From: Eumeta japonica
Taxonomy: Eukaryota; Arthropoda; Insecta; Lepidoptera; Psychidae
Direction of reading: 5' to 3'
DNA: 64,000 nt
Assembly (NCBI GenBank): GCA_005406025.1
Contig: BGZK01001229.1
Coordinates: forward strand, 123,223-187,222
The notes under the pieces are model-generated. The model made no database searches, was not told the origin of the DNA, and saw only the letters and a program-made list of their open reading frames with translations. A program made the position numbers and the translations under genes. Shown here piece by piece: positions 1 to 13,000 of this stretch (positions within the stretch are counted from its first letter, which is position 1; each line of letters starts with the position of its first letter).

Positions 1-3000
1 GATGACCTGCAGGGTCAACCGACTTTTTAAATAAAATTTTAAAGAGTTATATTGTCCATTTTTTTAAACCTAAAAATAGTAATTCATCTTATTTAAAAAA
101 CTGCTAATTTAGACTTTTATGTATAAGCCTTAATATCTGTAATTTTTTATATTAGTGTAACTTGCATAGAAAAATTAATTAAGATGGTTAAAAAATATTT
201 TTAATAACGGAAGACGAAGGCTTACAATGAAATAATGGCATTAAGAGTGCAAAACAGGAAAATGTGAATTGAAATAATTATAGTCATCAATTAATACATT
301 CTCTAATGCCGCAAACAAATGCGTATGAGTACACGTAAAATAAAGATTTGATTTAATAATTTGTAGGCCATATTAAGAATTTTCTTTCAATGACGTATTG
401 CTTTTCAAAGTAACTTTTGATATACAGAAAAAAATCTACAAATGCTGTGAGGGTCTCGCTATTGGTCAAAGGCTGCTTAAGCCTTGCTCAAAGCAAAAGT
501 TGACCGAAAATTGATCATGCTGGTCATCAAACATTATAACTTAAAAACGAACCTTACGGGGGGCTAAACAGATGAATTAGCAGAATCATGTGTATATAAT
601 AGTATACAAAAAGTTTGATAACAATAGAAATGAATCATGAAGATGTATTGTAAAATATGGTTTCTTCAACTACTGGAATTAGACTCTTTGTTTTTTTTAG
701 TATATATGATGGGTTCTGTTGACACCATCTTACTACAGAACCCTTAATATAGGTGTAGATTAAAGAATTCCCATAGACAATACCAAATAGTGTTACGCAT
801 CAAGGTCAAAATACTATAAAATAATTCCTTTCAATTATATCACACAATCACCGAAAGAATGGGAATTTATCCCAGGAATTTAATGAAATACTTTAATTTC
901 ATAAAATGGCGGATGACAGTCCCACTGCAGTAGTGTTGCAACAATCAATCTATCTATCGATCAGGTAACATAAAAGTTCAAATTTACGAGCTGATCATGG
1001 TTCCTACAGTAATGTATTACCCATTATTACTAAAATTGTAATAGTTATTGTAAACTTTCACATAAATAGAAAGCGGGATAGTTTCATGGGCCCGAAGTTT
1101 ACGGGCGAGTAAACCCAGAGTGCCGCGACGATAATCGTTTGAATTCGCCATTTTTAATACTGCAAATAATCCACAAAATACATAAACACATCAGACATGT
1201 ATGCCTAAGTAAAGAATAATAATATATTAGCAAAATATGCTAATATATTATTATTGGATTTCTATTCCAAAAAAACATTGCTTGAATATTAATATATCTA
1301 CGACAATAAATCAATTATAAGGTGAGCCATGCATCGGATTAGATAACAATAAATATTTGCTATTGGTATTTGTTCAAATAGAATTGATTTTCTTACGTTT
1401 TCATTACAACATTCTATTGTTTGTTGGTTGATTGTATCGACCTTGATAACCCATTTCTACTGATATTATCAAATGCTTATGGACGCTTAGTAAGACTTAT
1501 TAAGGTGTTTGTCAAAATTTAAACATTATTTTAGAGATTGCAACTCAGGTACTGTGGTCCATAATTGCATTATTAACTGTAATTAATTACATGACTAATA
1601 AATAAAAATAAGAATTTCTTTATAAATATTTTATATTGCAATATATTCTAGACGTTAATGCTTTTAAAAACATTTTGCTAATAACACTACATACATTTTA
1701 GGTTACCTTCGACTTTGTTAAATTACTATGGAATCCAGATATGAATTTTCAAGCAGCTACTGTTTGATAATAGGCAAGGCAGTCTATAAAAAAAGTACAA
1801 GAATTGTTTTGAGGCAACATGGTACGAGAGTCCATAGTTCCGTAGGCTTCTCCTTTATTTTTATTTTACAAAATCAATAAATAATAAAAATTAAAATATC
1901 AAACTTTGTTAATTCACACAAGTTGTGATGTTGAAAAATAATAACACACTTTGTAACTTCGACTTCCATTTAATATGAACCACGAAATATAATTGACACT
2001 AAGAAAATATACAACAGGCTTTTATATACAGGTAACATTGTCACATGGACAAATGGGACGTCTTATAAATATATACAATTGGTATAATGGAATCTATGCT
2101 GTATAATGTCAGAAATATAGAATTCTTTTTTAAAATTTATCTATAATACAAGTGTTTATGCACTTTAATAGAATTACAATTACATTATAAATGCACTAGT
2201 AAAACAGTCACTTCTTCTATCGCTAATAGCGGCATATATTTGATTTTTGCTGAATATAGCTTCAGCGCCATGCCTTAATTTCATTATCGTTTAACGTTTT
2301 GGAATTGACAGTGGCGAGGAAAAAATAGACAAAAATAAAATAGACAATATAATTAATATTTTCAAACACTAACAACTCTAATAAAAAAAGATTAAGCGAA
2401 AACTAATTCAACGCCTTTGTGTGCGTGCCCATGCGGTCGTGCGACATCATACCATAAAAATAAGTTTTTGATCTAGATTCTGATACACTTGATCAGTTTC
2501 ATCCAATTCGGATCGTTTTTTCTGAATAAAATAGTATTTTTTTAAATAGAATTCCATCTGTATAAACATATAAAGCTTATTTTCAATATGAAACTAAGGA
2601 GGTGGATTATTTTAACAGGTTATGTGCAAGTGGTGTCACATAAAAATGCACACATTGCATTTAAAATTAGTGAGGTATATTTATGGCCGTCAACAATTAC
2701 AAATCATCAGGTAATTACGTGATAAGGTAAATATCATATGAAAATATTATTATGTAAATATACATGATTTTTTATATGCATTGTTAGCTCTATCATTAAG
2801 TATATGTAACTTAGTCTACTGCAAAGCAGACAAGATGGTTGGTTTAAATTTAGGATTCAAAATCAATCAAGCGCTTTAGATAGACTGCATCACTTGCACT
2901 TACCAGTCTGGTAATGTCTAACTAAGACTAAAACATATGGTTATTTTGCATTATGAAAAAGGGTTGGTGTCATCTCAGCAATTTTTTTGTACATTAACAT

Positions 3001-4001
3001 ATTTGCATATAAATTACTAATTATTTCATTGTATAAATGACTAATATAAGAAGGTTAACAATCAATCGGGAATAAATTGGATGTGAGTGGAATTAACTCG
3101 CTTTACTAAAACTGCACAAAACTCCACTCTATCAAACACTTAATAATAATGACTTAGTACAAACATTGTCGATAAGTTTAAGGTCAAAATGCGTTTGTTA
3201 AGTAAAATATAAATATATAGTTTTTCATTCGTTACAGAAAAACGTTGGTAATATTTGAACATTATTTTAAAAATTTCAAGCCTCAAATTCCAAACGGTTT
3301 GATTATTTTTTTATACAAAAAAGTATTAACTATGAAAATAAGACATTTGTGTATTACGAAGCGAGCTGTTAAAAGGCGACTCGCGTAAGTAACTGCTTCA
3401 TTTCCTACTGTAGAACTTCGTCTTTAAAATAATAGGGGGTATTTTGAAAACGACGCCAGCCATAAAACACCCAGCATACGTGGAAAACACCCAGAAATAC
3501 ATGTGGACGCCTAAATATCTTTCTGAGTAAATCGATTCTATCATTGTCACTATCAATAAACCTTTGCTTTCCTGCAAATTTTTAATCATGTAATTTTTTC
3601 ACAATGCATATTTTTAAAGATATCTACATCATGAGAGGTTCATTTCTTTTCTAACACATGGCAAAATATATTTTCCTGTGATTTGTTTTTAACTACTCTT
3701 CATACACTTCAGATTTCCAACAGATTTTTAAAAATAGCTTTTAGAGGCTTAATATTTTTCTATTTTTTTTTAACTAGACTATCTAGATAGCACGAGGAAA
3801 TCTTTACATAATAATATGTAGATGAATTCCTTTCTTGTAATCACATCATAATAGATTATTATAAAATGATAACTAAATGGTCGGCGCGTGCATGGCCTAT
3901 GATATATTTTTATCAGTGAGGAATGCATAAAATCAATGATTAGATGTGATTATTTTGCATCACGAGCCACCATCGCACTTGGCAACACTTAAAAACCATT
4001 A
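1..4001. other. 3' flank / possible 3' UTR of MAP3K4, no recognised gene
   Basis: AT-rich sequence with only short unconvincing open frames. The proximal part may be MAP3K4 3' UTR. The only clear structure is the hairpin at 1215-1255. Confidence 0.5.
1215..1255. repeat. Perfect inverted repeat, 17-bp arms, 7-nt loop
   Basis: Arms AATAATAATATATTAGC and its complement around aaaatat. AT-only core with a GC closing pair; could be a remnant of a foldback element. Confidence 0.8.
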
Positions 4002-4007
4002 TTTATT
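4002..4007 (-). terminator. AATAAA candidate polyadenylation signal just after the stop
   Basis: AATAAA on the minus strand about a dozen bases past TGA. This is closer to the stop than usual; the true poly(A) site may be a later AT-rich AATAAA in 1-3900. Confidence 0.25.
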
Positions 4008-4018
4008 TGCGCTATTGA

Positions 4019-4084
4019 TCACATCAGTTCTTTTTTCATTAACATGTAACTTGGCTCACAGTTACAGTCGTTGTCTGATTTTAT
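4019..4084 (-). CDS. MAP3K4: MAP3K4 exon 30 (last coding exon, C-terminal tail)
   Basis: 66 nt including TGA, after a long polypyrimidine acceptor (tttttttgtttcag|ATA), phase 0. Encodes IKSDNDCNCEPSYMLMKKEL-M, a short acidic/Cys tail in place of the human C-terminus KVCTDEE. Predicted from the very good acceptor and frame; no other suitable terminal exon was seen downstream of exon 29. Confidence 0.8.
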   Translation of the reverse strand: MKSDNDCNCEPSYMLMKKELM

Positions 4085-7000
4085 CTGAAACAAAAAAAAA
4101 TTCTTAAGGAATATGTCAATCGAATGACTTAGAAGCTGATAGAACACCAATGAAACAAACAAGAGTAAAGATATTAGATAAAATGCTGATTCACTTAAGC
4201 CAGAGTAAATAATCACAGTATTTCTTCAAAAGCTTTAAAATTTATAAAGCCCTTGATTTCCTTTGATTTCCTAAAATTGTGTTGCAAATTTTTTGGTTTT
4301 CTAAGCTTGTCGCTTGCCTGCAACATGCATTAGCATGCAGCATGCAACCAATCGCTGACCCTCGATTCTGCCCCTCCACCACGAATTCAAAGAATTGAAT
4401 ATTGATTCAAGAGGATTGACAGATATCGAACACAAGCAAGTGTTAATTTTATAATGATCTTAGTCCGTTAATCGTTATAATGTTAATTTCTACGTACGTT
4501 TCATACCAACCAGGCACATCCTCAAGAAATTGCAAACAGTCACATCCACCAGGGTGTAAGGAGTGTTAAAAACAACCCTTACGTGAAACGCTGTCATGCA
4601 TAATAGGGTTTCACTTAACAAGGTTGTGTCCGCATGTGTTGGTTGTTTTTGGATGTGACTATCTGCAATTTCCTGAGGATGTGCCTGGTTGGCATGAAAC
4701 GTACGTAGAAATTAACATTATAATGATTAGCAGACTAAGATAATTATAAAATTAACACTTGCTTAGGTGTTCGATATCTGTCACTCCTCTCGAATCAATA
4801 TTCAATTCTTTGGATAGAGATTCGTAATGGAGAGACAGATTCGAGGGTCAGCGATGGATTGCATAATACTGTTGCAGGCCAGCGTCTATTATGAATTTCC
4901 ATGAATTAACACCTCACACTGTAGAATATTCTAAGCTTGTATCGACTCTATTAAAATCTATATAAACTTTGAACCTACTTTTGTCGCACAGATTAATATT
5001 GAATCTGTAATATGTTCAAACTTAAAGTAAGTTCTAACCATCAGGAAGTGATGCATCTTGAGTGCTTCCGCCCTGGGCCGCTCTTCGGGGTCGTGTGTGA
5101 GGCAGGCCAGACAGAACTCTTGGCCTTCGTCAGATAGCGCGGACGGGATCTGAGGCCGCCCGCCCATGCCCACCACGAACATTATCTGATAGTTGCTGTC
5201 GTACTCCGCGAACGGCCTCTGCGAATTTTAAGGTATTTTATTCTCTATATACACACACTTCATTTACACAGTTTAAATGAATGTTTGCTACGTGTGAAGT
5301 GTATGGCGAGAGAAATGAAATCCACCGTAGCGCAAGCTATGGACGAAAAAAAAAAGATTTCTGGTATGTCTGTTGTTAAAAGCAATTTATTCTGAAAAGT
5401 TTTTGTGTGAACTTTCAATATAATTAATGATTAATATCAAATTAAGGCTCAATATTTATTGCTGTTTGAAAAATAACATAAAGAAATTGCTCAATAAAAG
5501 TTAACTAATCTGAGATATCTTTAGAAATACATAATTGTCAGGGCACATTGGACACGCTGGCTCGGTTTTCATAATACTACAGTTTAGTAGTTTTCACCAG
5601 TGACTGAGAATTCTGGTTGCCCACTACCCTCCTCCATCAGCCCATTCCCCACTCCATCAGACCATTTCCCACTCCATCAACCCATTCCTCACTCCATAAA
5701 CCGATTCCCCACTCCATCGGACATCGTATTCCAACCCAAGATGCCAGGAACGTTTTGGTGATTCCCCTGGAGTTGCGAGTGTGCATAACCAACCACTTCT
5801 TGGTGGATTGTATGCTCATTTTTGGTTCTAGAAAATGCTATATAAAAAAAAAGTTTTAAGAAACCTTTGCTAAATTAATTTAGGTTTATAGCTAAAGAAA
5901 GTTGTTAGACATGGCGTAATGTCTAATTTTTCTCTTAGATTTAAGGTATCATATTATATATCCATCAACCAGCGTGCCTGGAGCATTAAAATCATAAACA
6001 GATGTGCTGTATTGTAATTATACACTAAATGTCGATTAATGTAAATAAAAAATTAAATATCTGTTTAGATATTCAATTCTCTAAATTCTTTCAAATGATA
6101 ATTGAATTTGATTGATGAGGATTCACAGTGGAAGAGCAGATTCGAGGGCCAGCAGTGGGTTATGCTGCATGTTGCAGGCAACCGTCTAAAAATGTAGGTC
6201 ATGTTTTTGGTTTAATTAGGTTATAACAAAGCATAAATATAGAGATAGCCACCTTCCCCGAGGCCATCTCGGTGACGACGCAGCCCAGCGACCAGACGTC
6301 TGCGGCGCGGCCGTGGCCCGTCGACTTCATGAACACCTCCGGCGCCATGTACGCTGCAATATAAAGTGTAACGCGTTTTATATAGGCGCATAACTCGTAT
6401 ATCTGGCGATCGACAACGTAGTTTCCTAACAATATAAAACCTATGAAACGGTCGTTAGTTGTAATACGATCATGAGTTGCCGTCAAAAAATCGGGAATTG
6501 AATAGATTTAAACAGAACATGATATGCCACAATTGAACAATAATATTTTAAAATACTCGCTTTGTGGCGAACATTGACCATTTTTCAACATGGCGAATAA
6601 ATATATGATTGATAAAACCTGTATTCCGAACACAATGGTCATAACGAATGTAATATTGCCGTTGATGGATGACTGTTATTCGTGGTGACGGTGCCTATGT
6701 CGATATAACTCCGTTTTCGTTCAGTTGGCGAAAAACAGTGGTCTTATTGCCGTACCTTGGGTGCCGACGCAGCCTTGGAGCTCGCCGGCGGCTGTGGTGT
6801 TGGCGCGGATCTTGACGGCGCACCCGAAGTCACCCAGTTTGAGGCAGTGGCCCTCGTTCGTTAAGAAAATGTTGCCACCTGAACGCAAATACACATAATA
6901 AAGTAGGTTTAAATTATAATATTATATTTACGTTTTTATGGATCAATTATTACATCTGTAGTTACTTTTTACATACTCATGGTGTAATTACATACTTGTG

Positions 7001-10000
7001 AATCCAATTTCAGTTCAACGTTCCTAACACTTACTCTTGATGTCCCTGTGGGCAATGTTCCTCGCATGTAGCTGGTGCACGGCACTCAGCAGCTGTTTGG
7101 TGTAGCGGCGCACCTGCGGCTCCGGCAGCGCGCCGCCCGACGCTAACAGGGCTTCTAGGGAACCCTCTACGCATAGCTCCATAAATATCAACATTTCTTC
7201 CTAAAAAAGACAAAAGAAAATATGGTAAATCTTTAGGCTCGAAACAATCTGAGGTATACCTTTTTTAAAACGCCTACGTTTTATTTTTGTAATATATCGC
7301 AAACTAACCGATATAAAAAAGTAATTAAATTAAGGAGAATTTTTCCACACTATCTTTTATTTCCACTATTTATTATTATTATTTCAATTCTATCATTTCT
7401 GTCTAATTTATCTCTGATTTTTAAAGTTTAGCACACAACCTTTTTGTTAAAGTGATGTCAATAACGAAAAGTTACAATGACAATGATACAATTTACTCAA
7501 AATCATTTTTTAAAATAGTGGTCTAATGTGAAACATAGATGATACAAAAATAAAAACTAAATTAAATCACTCATGACAACTGAATGAAATTGCCAAACGT
7601 GCCAGTGTAACTAACATGATGTTCAACTTTTAAAATCATTCTGAATTACAAAAAAGCCTCCAAAGTTAAATTTCGAAATTTTCTAGAATGGGTTGTTCAA
7701 GTCATAGAATCGATAATGGGCAACATTATAAATTTATATGTACAATTTGTGATTTTTAAATTTAACAATTAACAAATTTAACATTCAATTAATTGTAAAA
7801 ACACTGAATTTATATTATTGATTAGTGAAGAATATATAAAACGGTTTATTTATCCTATTATAAAAAAAAAAAGTGTAAAATGAGTGAACTTTATACATAC
7901 AACTTCAAATTTATACTTCTTTTGCTTCTTATACTTCTTTTAACATTTCAATTATGAAAAGTTAAAAGTAACACATACTGAAAAGTTTAAAATAGTAGAT
8001 GGGTAATATAATAAGTATTGTATATAAATAGCACATTTATTAAAATAAAAATTAACTTTCAGTGCGCGCAGTGTAATATGAACTGAAAATAATATATAAT
8101 ATATATTATATAAACTTTGGCCCGTAGCTCCGCCCGCATGGACTACAATATTTAGATTATTTTAGAAGCGCTCGTAGCGTTTATTCATATTTTTCCCATA
8201 TGACCATTTTAAATTACCTTCCTAATATATGACTGACGATACTATGAAAAAATCAAGCTGTATCTCTGGTTCTACTCAACCGAATTAGATGAACATATTT
8301 AGATGTTAAGTCGGACCCCAAATTACCAAATTGTGAAAATCTCATAAAAATCCATTCAGCGGTTCTTGCGTGATGCGGTAACAAATATACATTTAAAAGG
8401 TGGACTAAGATTGGGCCTACATACAGTAGGGTTGGTAATGTATCACAGCTATTAATGAGGGGCATGCAGTAAGATTTCAGACAAAGTAAGCATGGTTAAA
8501 AGAACTTCCCGATTTCACCACTGTTTCGGTTGGTGGCGCACCGACGGCGGCTACCTACCCTACTCGACTCTCACTGGACAATCATACAATAGGAAGAAAA
8601 GTCTTCACAAGCAAGTAGGTTAACAGACTTCAAGTCTTTTAAATTTTTGTAGCGACTACAACATTAGTTGAAAACATTTTTTGTAATCTCGCAAAATACG
8701 CACTTATAACATTATTGAACATTATCAACTTCTGTCTGAACAATTGGCGCAGGTGGTAGTGATCCTACTTGCTGTGATGGGGGCGTGGGTTCCATTCCCA
8801 CACAAGACAAACATTTATTCATTTCATTAAAATAAATATTTTTATGGAGTCTGGGCATTCCGTGTATTATGTGTACATATTTACAACAACAAAAAAAGTA
8901 AATATCTGATACCCACATTATAAATCTCGTTGTTTAGTTTGGGATAAGATGGTACTGTGTATGTGTCGAAAGATTATTATCATTATTATTAATACCGCTT
9001 TTTATTTTAAGTTGGTCGCAATAAAACTTTAGAACAATTGTAATTGATATCAAATTTAGTTCTATACAGTTCGACGAAAGTTTCAAACCATTTAATAATC
9101 AAGAAACAGTAAACAATATCACTAGTCTATTTCTTTAATATTTTATACGAAATATCTGCCTCAAAAAATATTGCTGAAAATTTAGAAAAAAAAATTCATA
9201 TTCCTAACCCTTTTCAACGATTTTAATTTACTTAATTAAAAACACTTCGCCAGTACCGGTATATATTAAATGTTTTTGAAGTCAATTTACTAAATAATTA
9301 CTTAAGACAATCACTTGCCCTAAAAAAAACTATAATAAAAAATTGAAAGTAACTCTTTGTAATTACGTTACAACGGAACGAAACGGAACGCAAAGGGAAA
9401 AAGCACTGCTTTCAAAATCTTAATAACGCGTACAAATCTTCACGCACAGAGACACACTTTTTTGTGTTATATACTACAACTCGACGGGATTTATATGGCT
9501 GATAAGCATTGACTAGTTGTTTTTGACCGTTAGCAGCGCTAGCGCAGCCTGCGTCCACCACATGTGGTCAATCATGTAAATCGTCGGGTTTGCAAAACCA
9601 CTAATAAATGGTGTTATAAAATAAATAATTTTATAGCATGATTTATTGTGTTATAATTATTTGTCATTTAGGGGGATGTGTGTATGGAACTACAAGATAT
9701 GTCTAGCTTATTTGCTTGTATGGAGGATGCGCATATGCTATTAATTACAGCATGGCGAGAGGTTTTTTACGATTTCGGATCGTTGTTCTTAGAACGCAGT
9801 TCGACAAATGCTGAGGAGAATAATTATTTAATATTCGAGAATTCTAGAATTATACTGTCCAATGATGGTTGGATGAATGATTGTAGCTATCAGAAACAAC
9901 CTCTCGTAGTAAAGTAAAAATTAAACAGTTGACCCACCTTATGTATTTCACAGCCATAGTATCTCACGAGGTGGGGGTGTATGATGCCCTCCAACACTTT

Positions 10001-13000
10001 CAGTTCGTTGGCGGCTTTCTGTAAGGCACGCCTATCCCCGACGCCGATACTTATTTCTTTCATTGCGAGGAGTTGACCCGTTTCCGTATTCACCACTGTA
10101 TATACCTGAAAAATCAAAATCAGTGGCAATTATAATAACAATACATGATTGCATTACCAAATAAAAAGAAATATCACATTCCTCTATTGCCTCTGTATCA
10201 CCTTTGTCAAAAAATAATAGACGTATTTGTATTTTTTTTTAGGGTAATAATTCATTTTTTTCCTTTTTACATTTAATATTGAAAATGCGCAGACACAGAA
10301 ATATATAATTTCTGCATCTACGATAAACTAATATAGACGCTGCCGCGGTTTAGCTAGTTTGTTCATTATGATTATGCTATACATGTATCGAATACTGTTG
10401 TGTATGTTTATCCTTTCAAAGTGTAAAAAAAAGAACTTAGAACATCAAATATCAATTCTTTTAAAGATGCCTGTCATGTGCCTTGAATATTCAAACAGCA
10501 AAATGAAATATATTTAATGATTTAGCTAAAATAATTTTGTTTTATTTTTTGTATCCATCACTTATTACTTTATAACACTTTTGAACATTACTAAATCAGC
10601 TCCCACATACCTTGCCAAAAGTGCCAGCTCCTATTTTCAAACCTCTCTGCCACTTGAAGGTAACTTGTCGAAGTTTGGGCTCGTAGCTAGTTACCGCCGT
10701 GGATTCCACAACTCTACCTACGGATTTCATCTTGCGCAGTTTCTCATCACGCATAGAGTCCAAGTCGTGTGTGGCCTCTTGTACTCTTCTACTGTGAACT
10801 GAAAAAGAGGTTATGTTTGTTAAGCAACCCTTTCAATAAAGAAAAGAACACATTCAAACAAACCTAATTGAATTTAGATGATATCCATTTTAATTTTACA
10901 TAATAATGATTTTCTTTTATCACATTTTGACTTTTTTGATTTATACATGACTAACTTATAACTAAATATTTAGAAATATTTTTAGTAAAAAAAAATGTTA
11001 TTATACATTAAGCAGCAAATACAGATGAATTCTAAATTTATTCAAATTCAATAAAATAACATAGTTACTTACTGGTAACCTCTTGCATGTGGAAGTTCAC
11101 AACGGGCTCAGGTTCGCTGGGCGGCGTGGGCGGCGTCGGCACCTCCCTACTCACGCTTTGCGCCTGCACCAGCGGATTCTGGCCACAAAAACGTATACAA
11201 TCAATACAAAATGTGCTATTTCGTTATATATTTTTTTTAACCAAACAATTTCACTGATTTAAATGGTGAGGACATAGGCGTATTCTTTTTTCTATAATCA
11301 TTTGAAAAGACAATACAGAAATAAAATAATTTGATAAATGATAATGCTTTAGTTGATACAGCATTATTGAATAAATTTTCATTATATATGTAGTTTAAAG
11401 GTGCTATTGAGTTCATTTTCAAACTAAATTATTATTTCCTCGACATAGGTTTACTTTATGACTCTGAAGTGACCTACTTTCTTACACTACAATGCCCAAT
11501 AAAGATTTAGTATTATCACAACTTGTCGATTTCTCTTCAACATGCTCATACTTTCCAGCAGAATAAAGACAGTCTGTATATAAAGTTGCAAATACAAAAA
11601 GTTATCTTCTAATAACCACACTATTTGTTTTTGGTTATCGTCAAATATATTATTCGGTGTTAATATATCTATTGCTATATTCACAAAACAAATATATCAG
11701 TTACACTTTTTCATAGTCATTAATCTTCAGCAGACATTATTTTAATTACTGATAGTTCCAGGCTATGTTTTACCACTATAATATTTATCAAATTTCATAT
11801 ATTTAACGACTTTCATCAAATTTTAAGTATCCAAATCTGACAATCTTGCAGAAAGATTGATGAATATCAGTAAAGCAAGAGAGGTACATAAAGATCATGC
11901 CATATAGAGATTTATGGTCATTGCCTATTTTTGTAAAAAATAGATGTGAACTTATGTATAAAAGTAAATAAAAAAATATTCATATAATTGCATTGTAAGA
12001 ATCATAAAACAGTTTTATTTAATTTGTAAAAGTTTTAAGCACCAATAAATAAAAATAAACCAAAGTTAACACACTTTCCGACAGCTTTTTTACTTCTGAC
12101 TTTTACGCATAAAATGGCGTGATCATCAGAAATACTGATTTATGAATATATATATTCATATATATAATATATATAATAATGAATAAATTATATTCTTAAA
12201 ACACAAAAATCATAAAATTTAATATTATTCTTACGTGAAGCCGGTGACGGTGACGACGTGGAGGCGGCGGAGTGGCGGCGGGTTCGGGCTGGCGCGGGCC
12301 CTTGGGCGTCGATCCTATCACGTGCGATATACACCCATCCATGAGGTTCTTTAGCTCCTGAAACGCAAACATCTGGGTTATAACTCAAACTAACTTTAAA
12401 TACATATTTTAATTGCCTATTACTACTAATGTGGAGCGAGACAAAAACAGAAAGACTGAGACATAATTGAAATAGAAACTTTGTCTCAGAGGATATGTAA
12501 TTATTTGCAAGGGGTGCGCGATTAACCATGGTACAAAAGAAAACATTAATTAATGAGTTATAGTGCTTCACAACAATTATTGTTTTCTAATTTGGAACTG
12601 TGATAGTTTTTATTTCATTTATTATAAACGCTTCTTTAGGATTACAATCTCAATACTGAATTACAGGAGTTATAAGATCATATGTCAATGATACATTAAC
12701 ATTCAGTCTTGCTCATCGGGTCAAATAAATCTTTATCATAATATGAGACATGATGCAAAAACGTGTTCTGTGACAGACTATCAAGGAAAGTTTACATATT
12801 GCATTGAATCATAATCTATTTAAGTCAAGAGCAGACGTCTACTGTTTGGCTGGTGAAGTTCTGGTTTTACACTGGAACTGGAATTAACAAAAAAAAATTA
12901 ATCACCTCAAATTCATCATCGGTGAGGTGCCGGGTGTTGCATGGGTCACACGCCAACATCAGAAACTCCAAACCTTGACTAGCCCATCTAGATTTAAAAA

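Noticed and set aside
5617..5859. Pro/His/Ser-rich plus-strand frame
   Set aside because: It is a short degenerate tandem run of CCCCACTCCATCA-like units read in frame.
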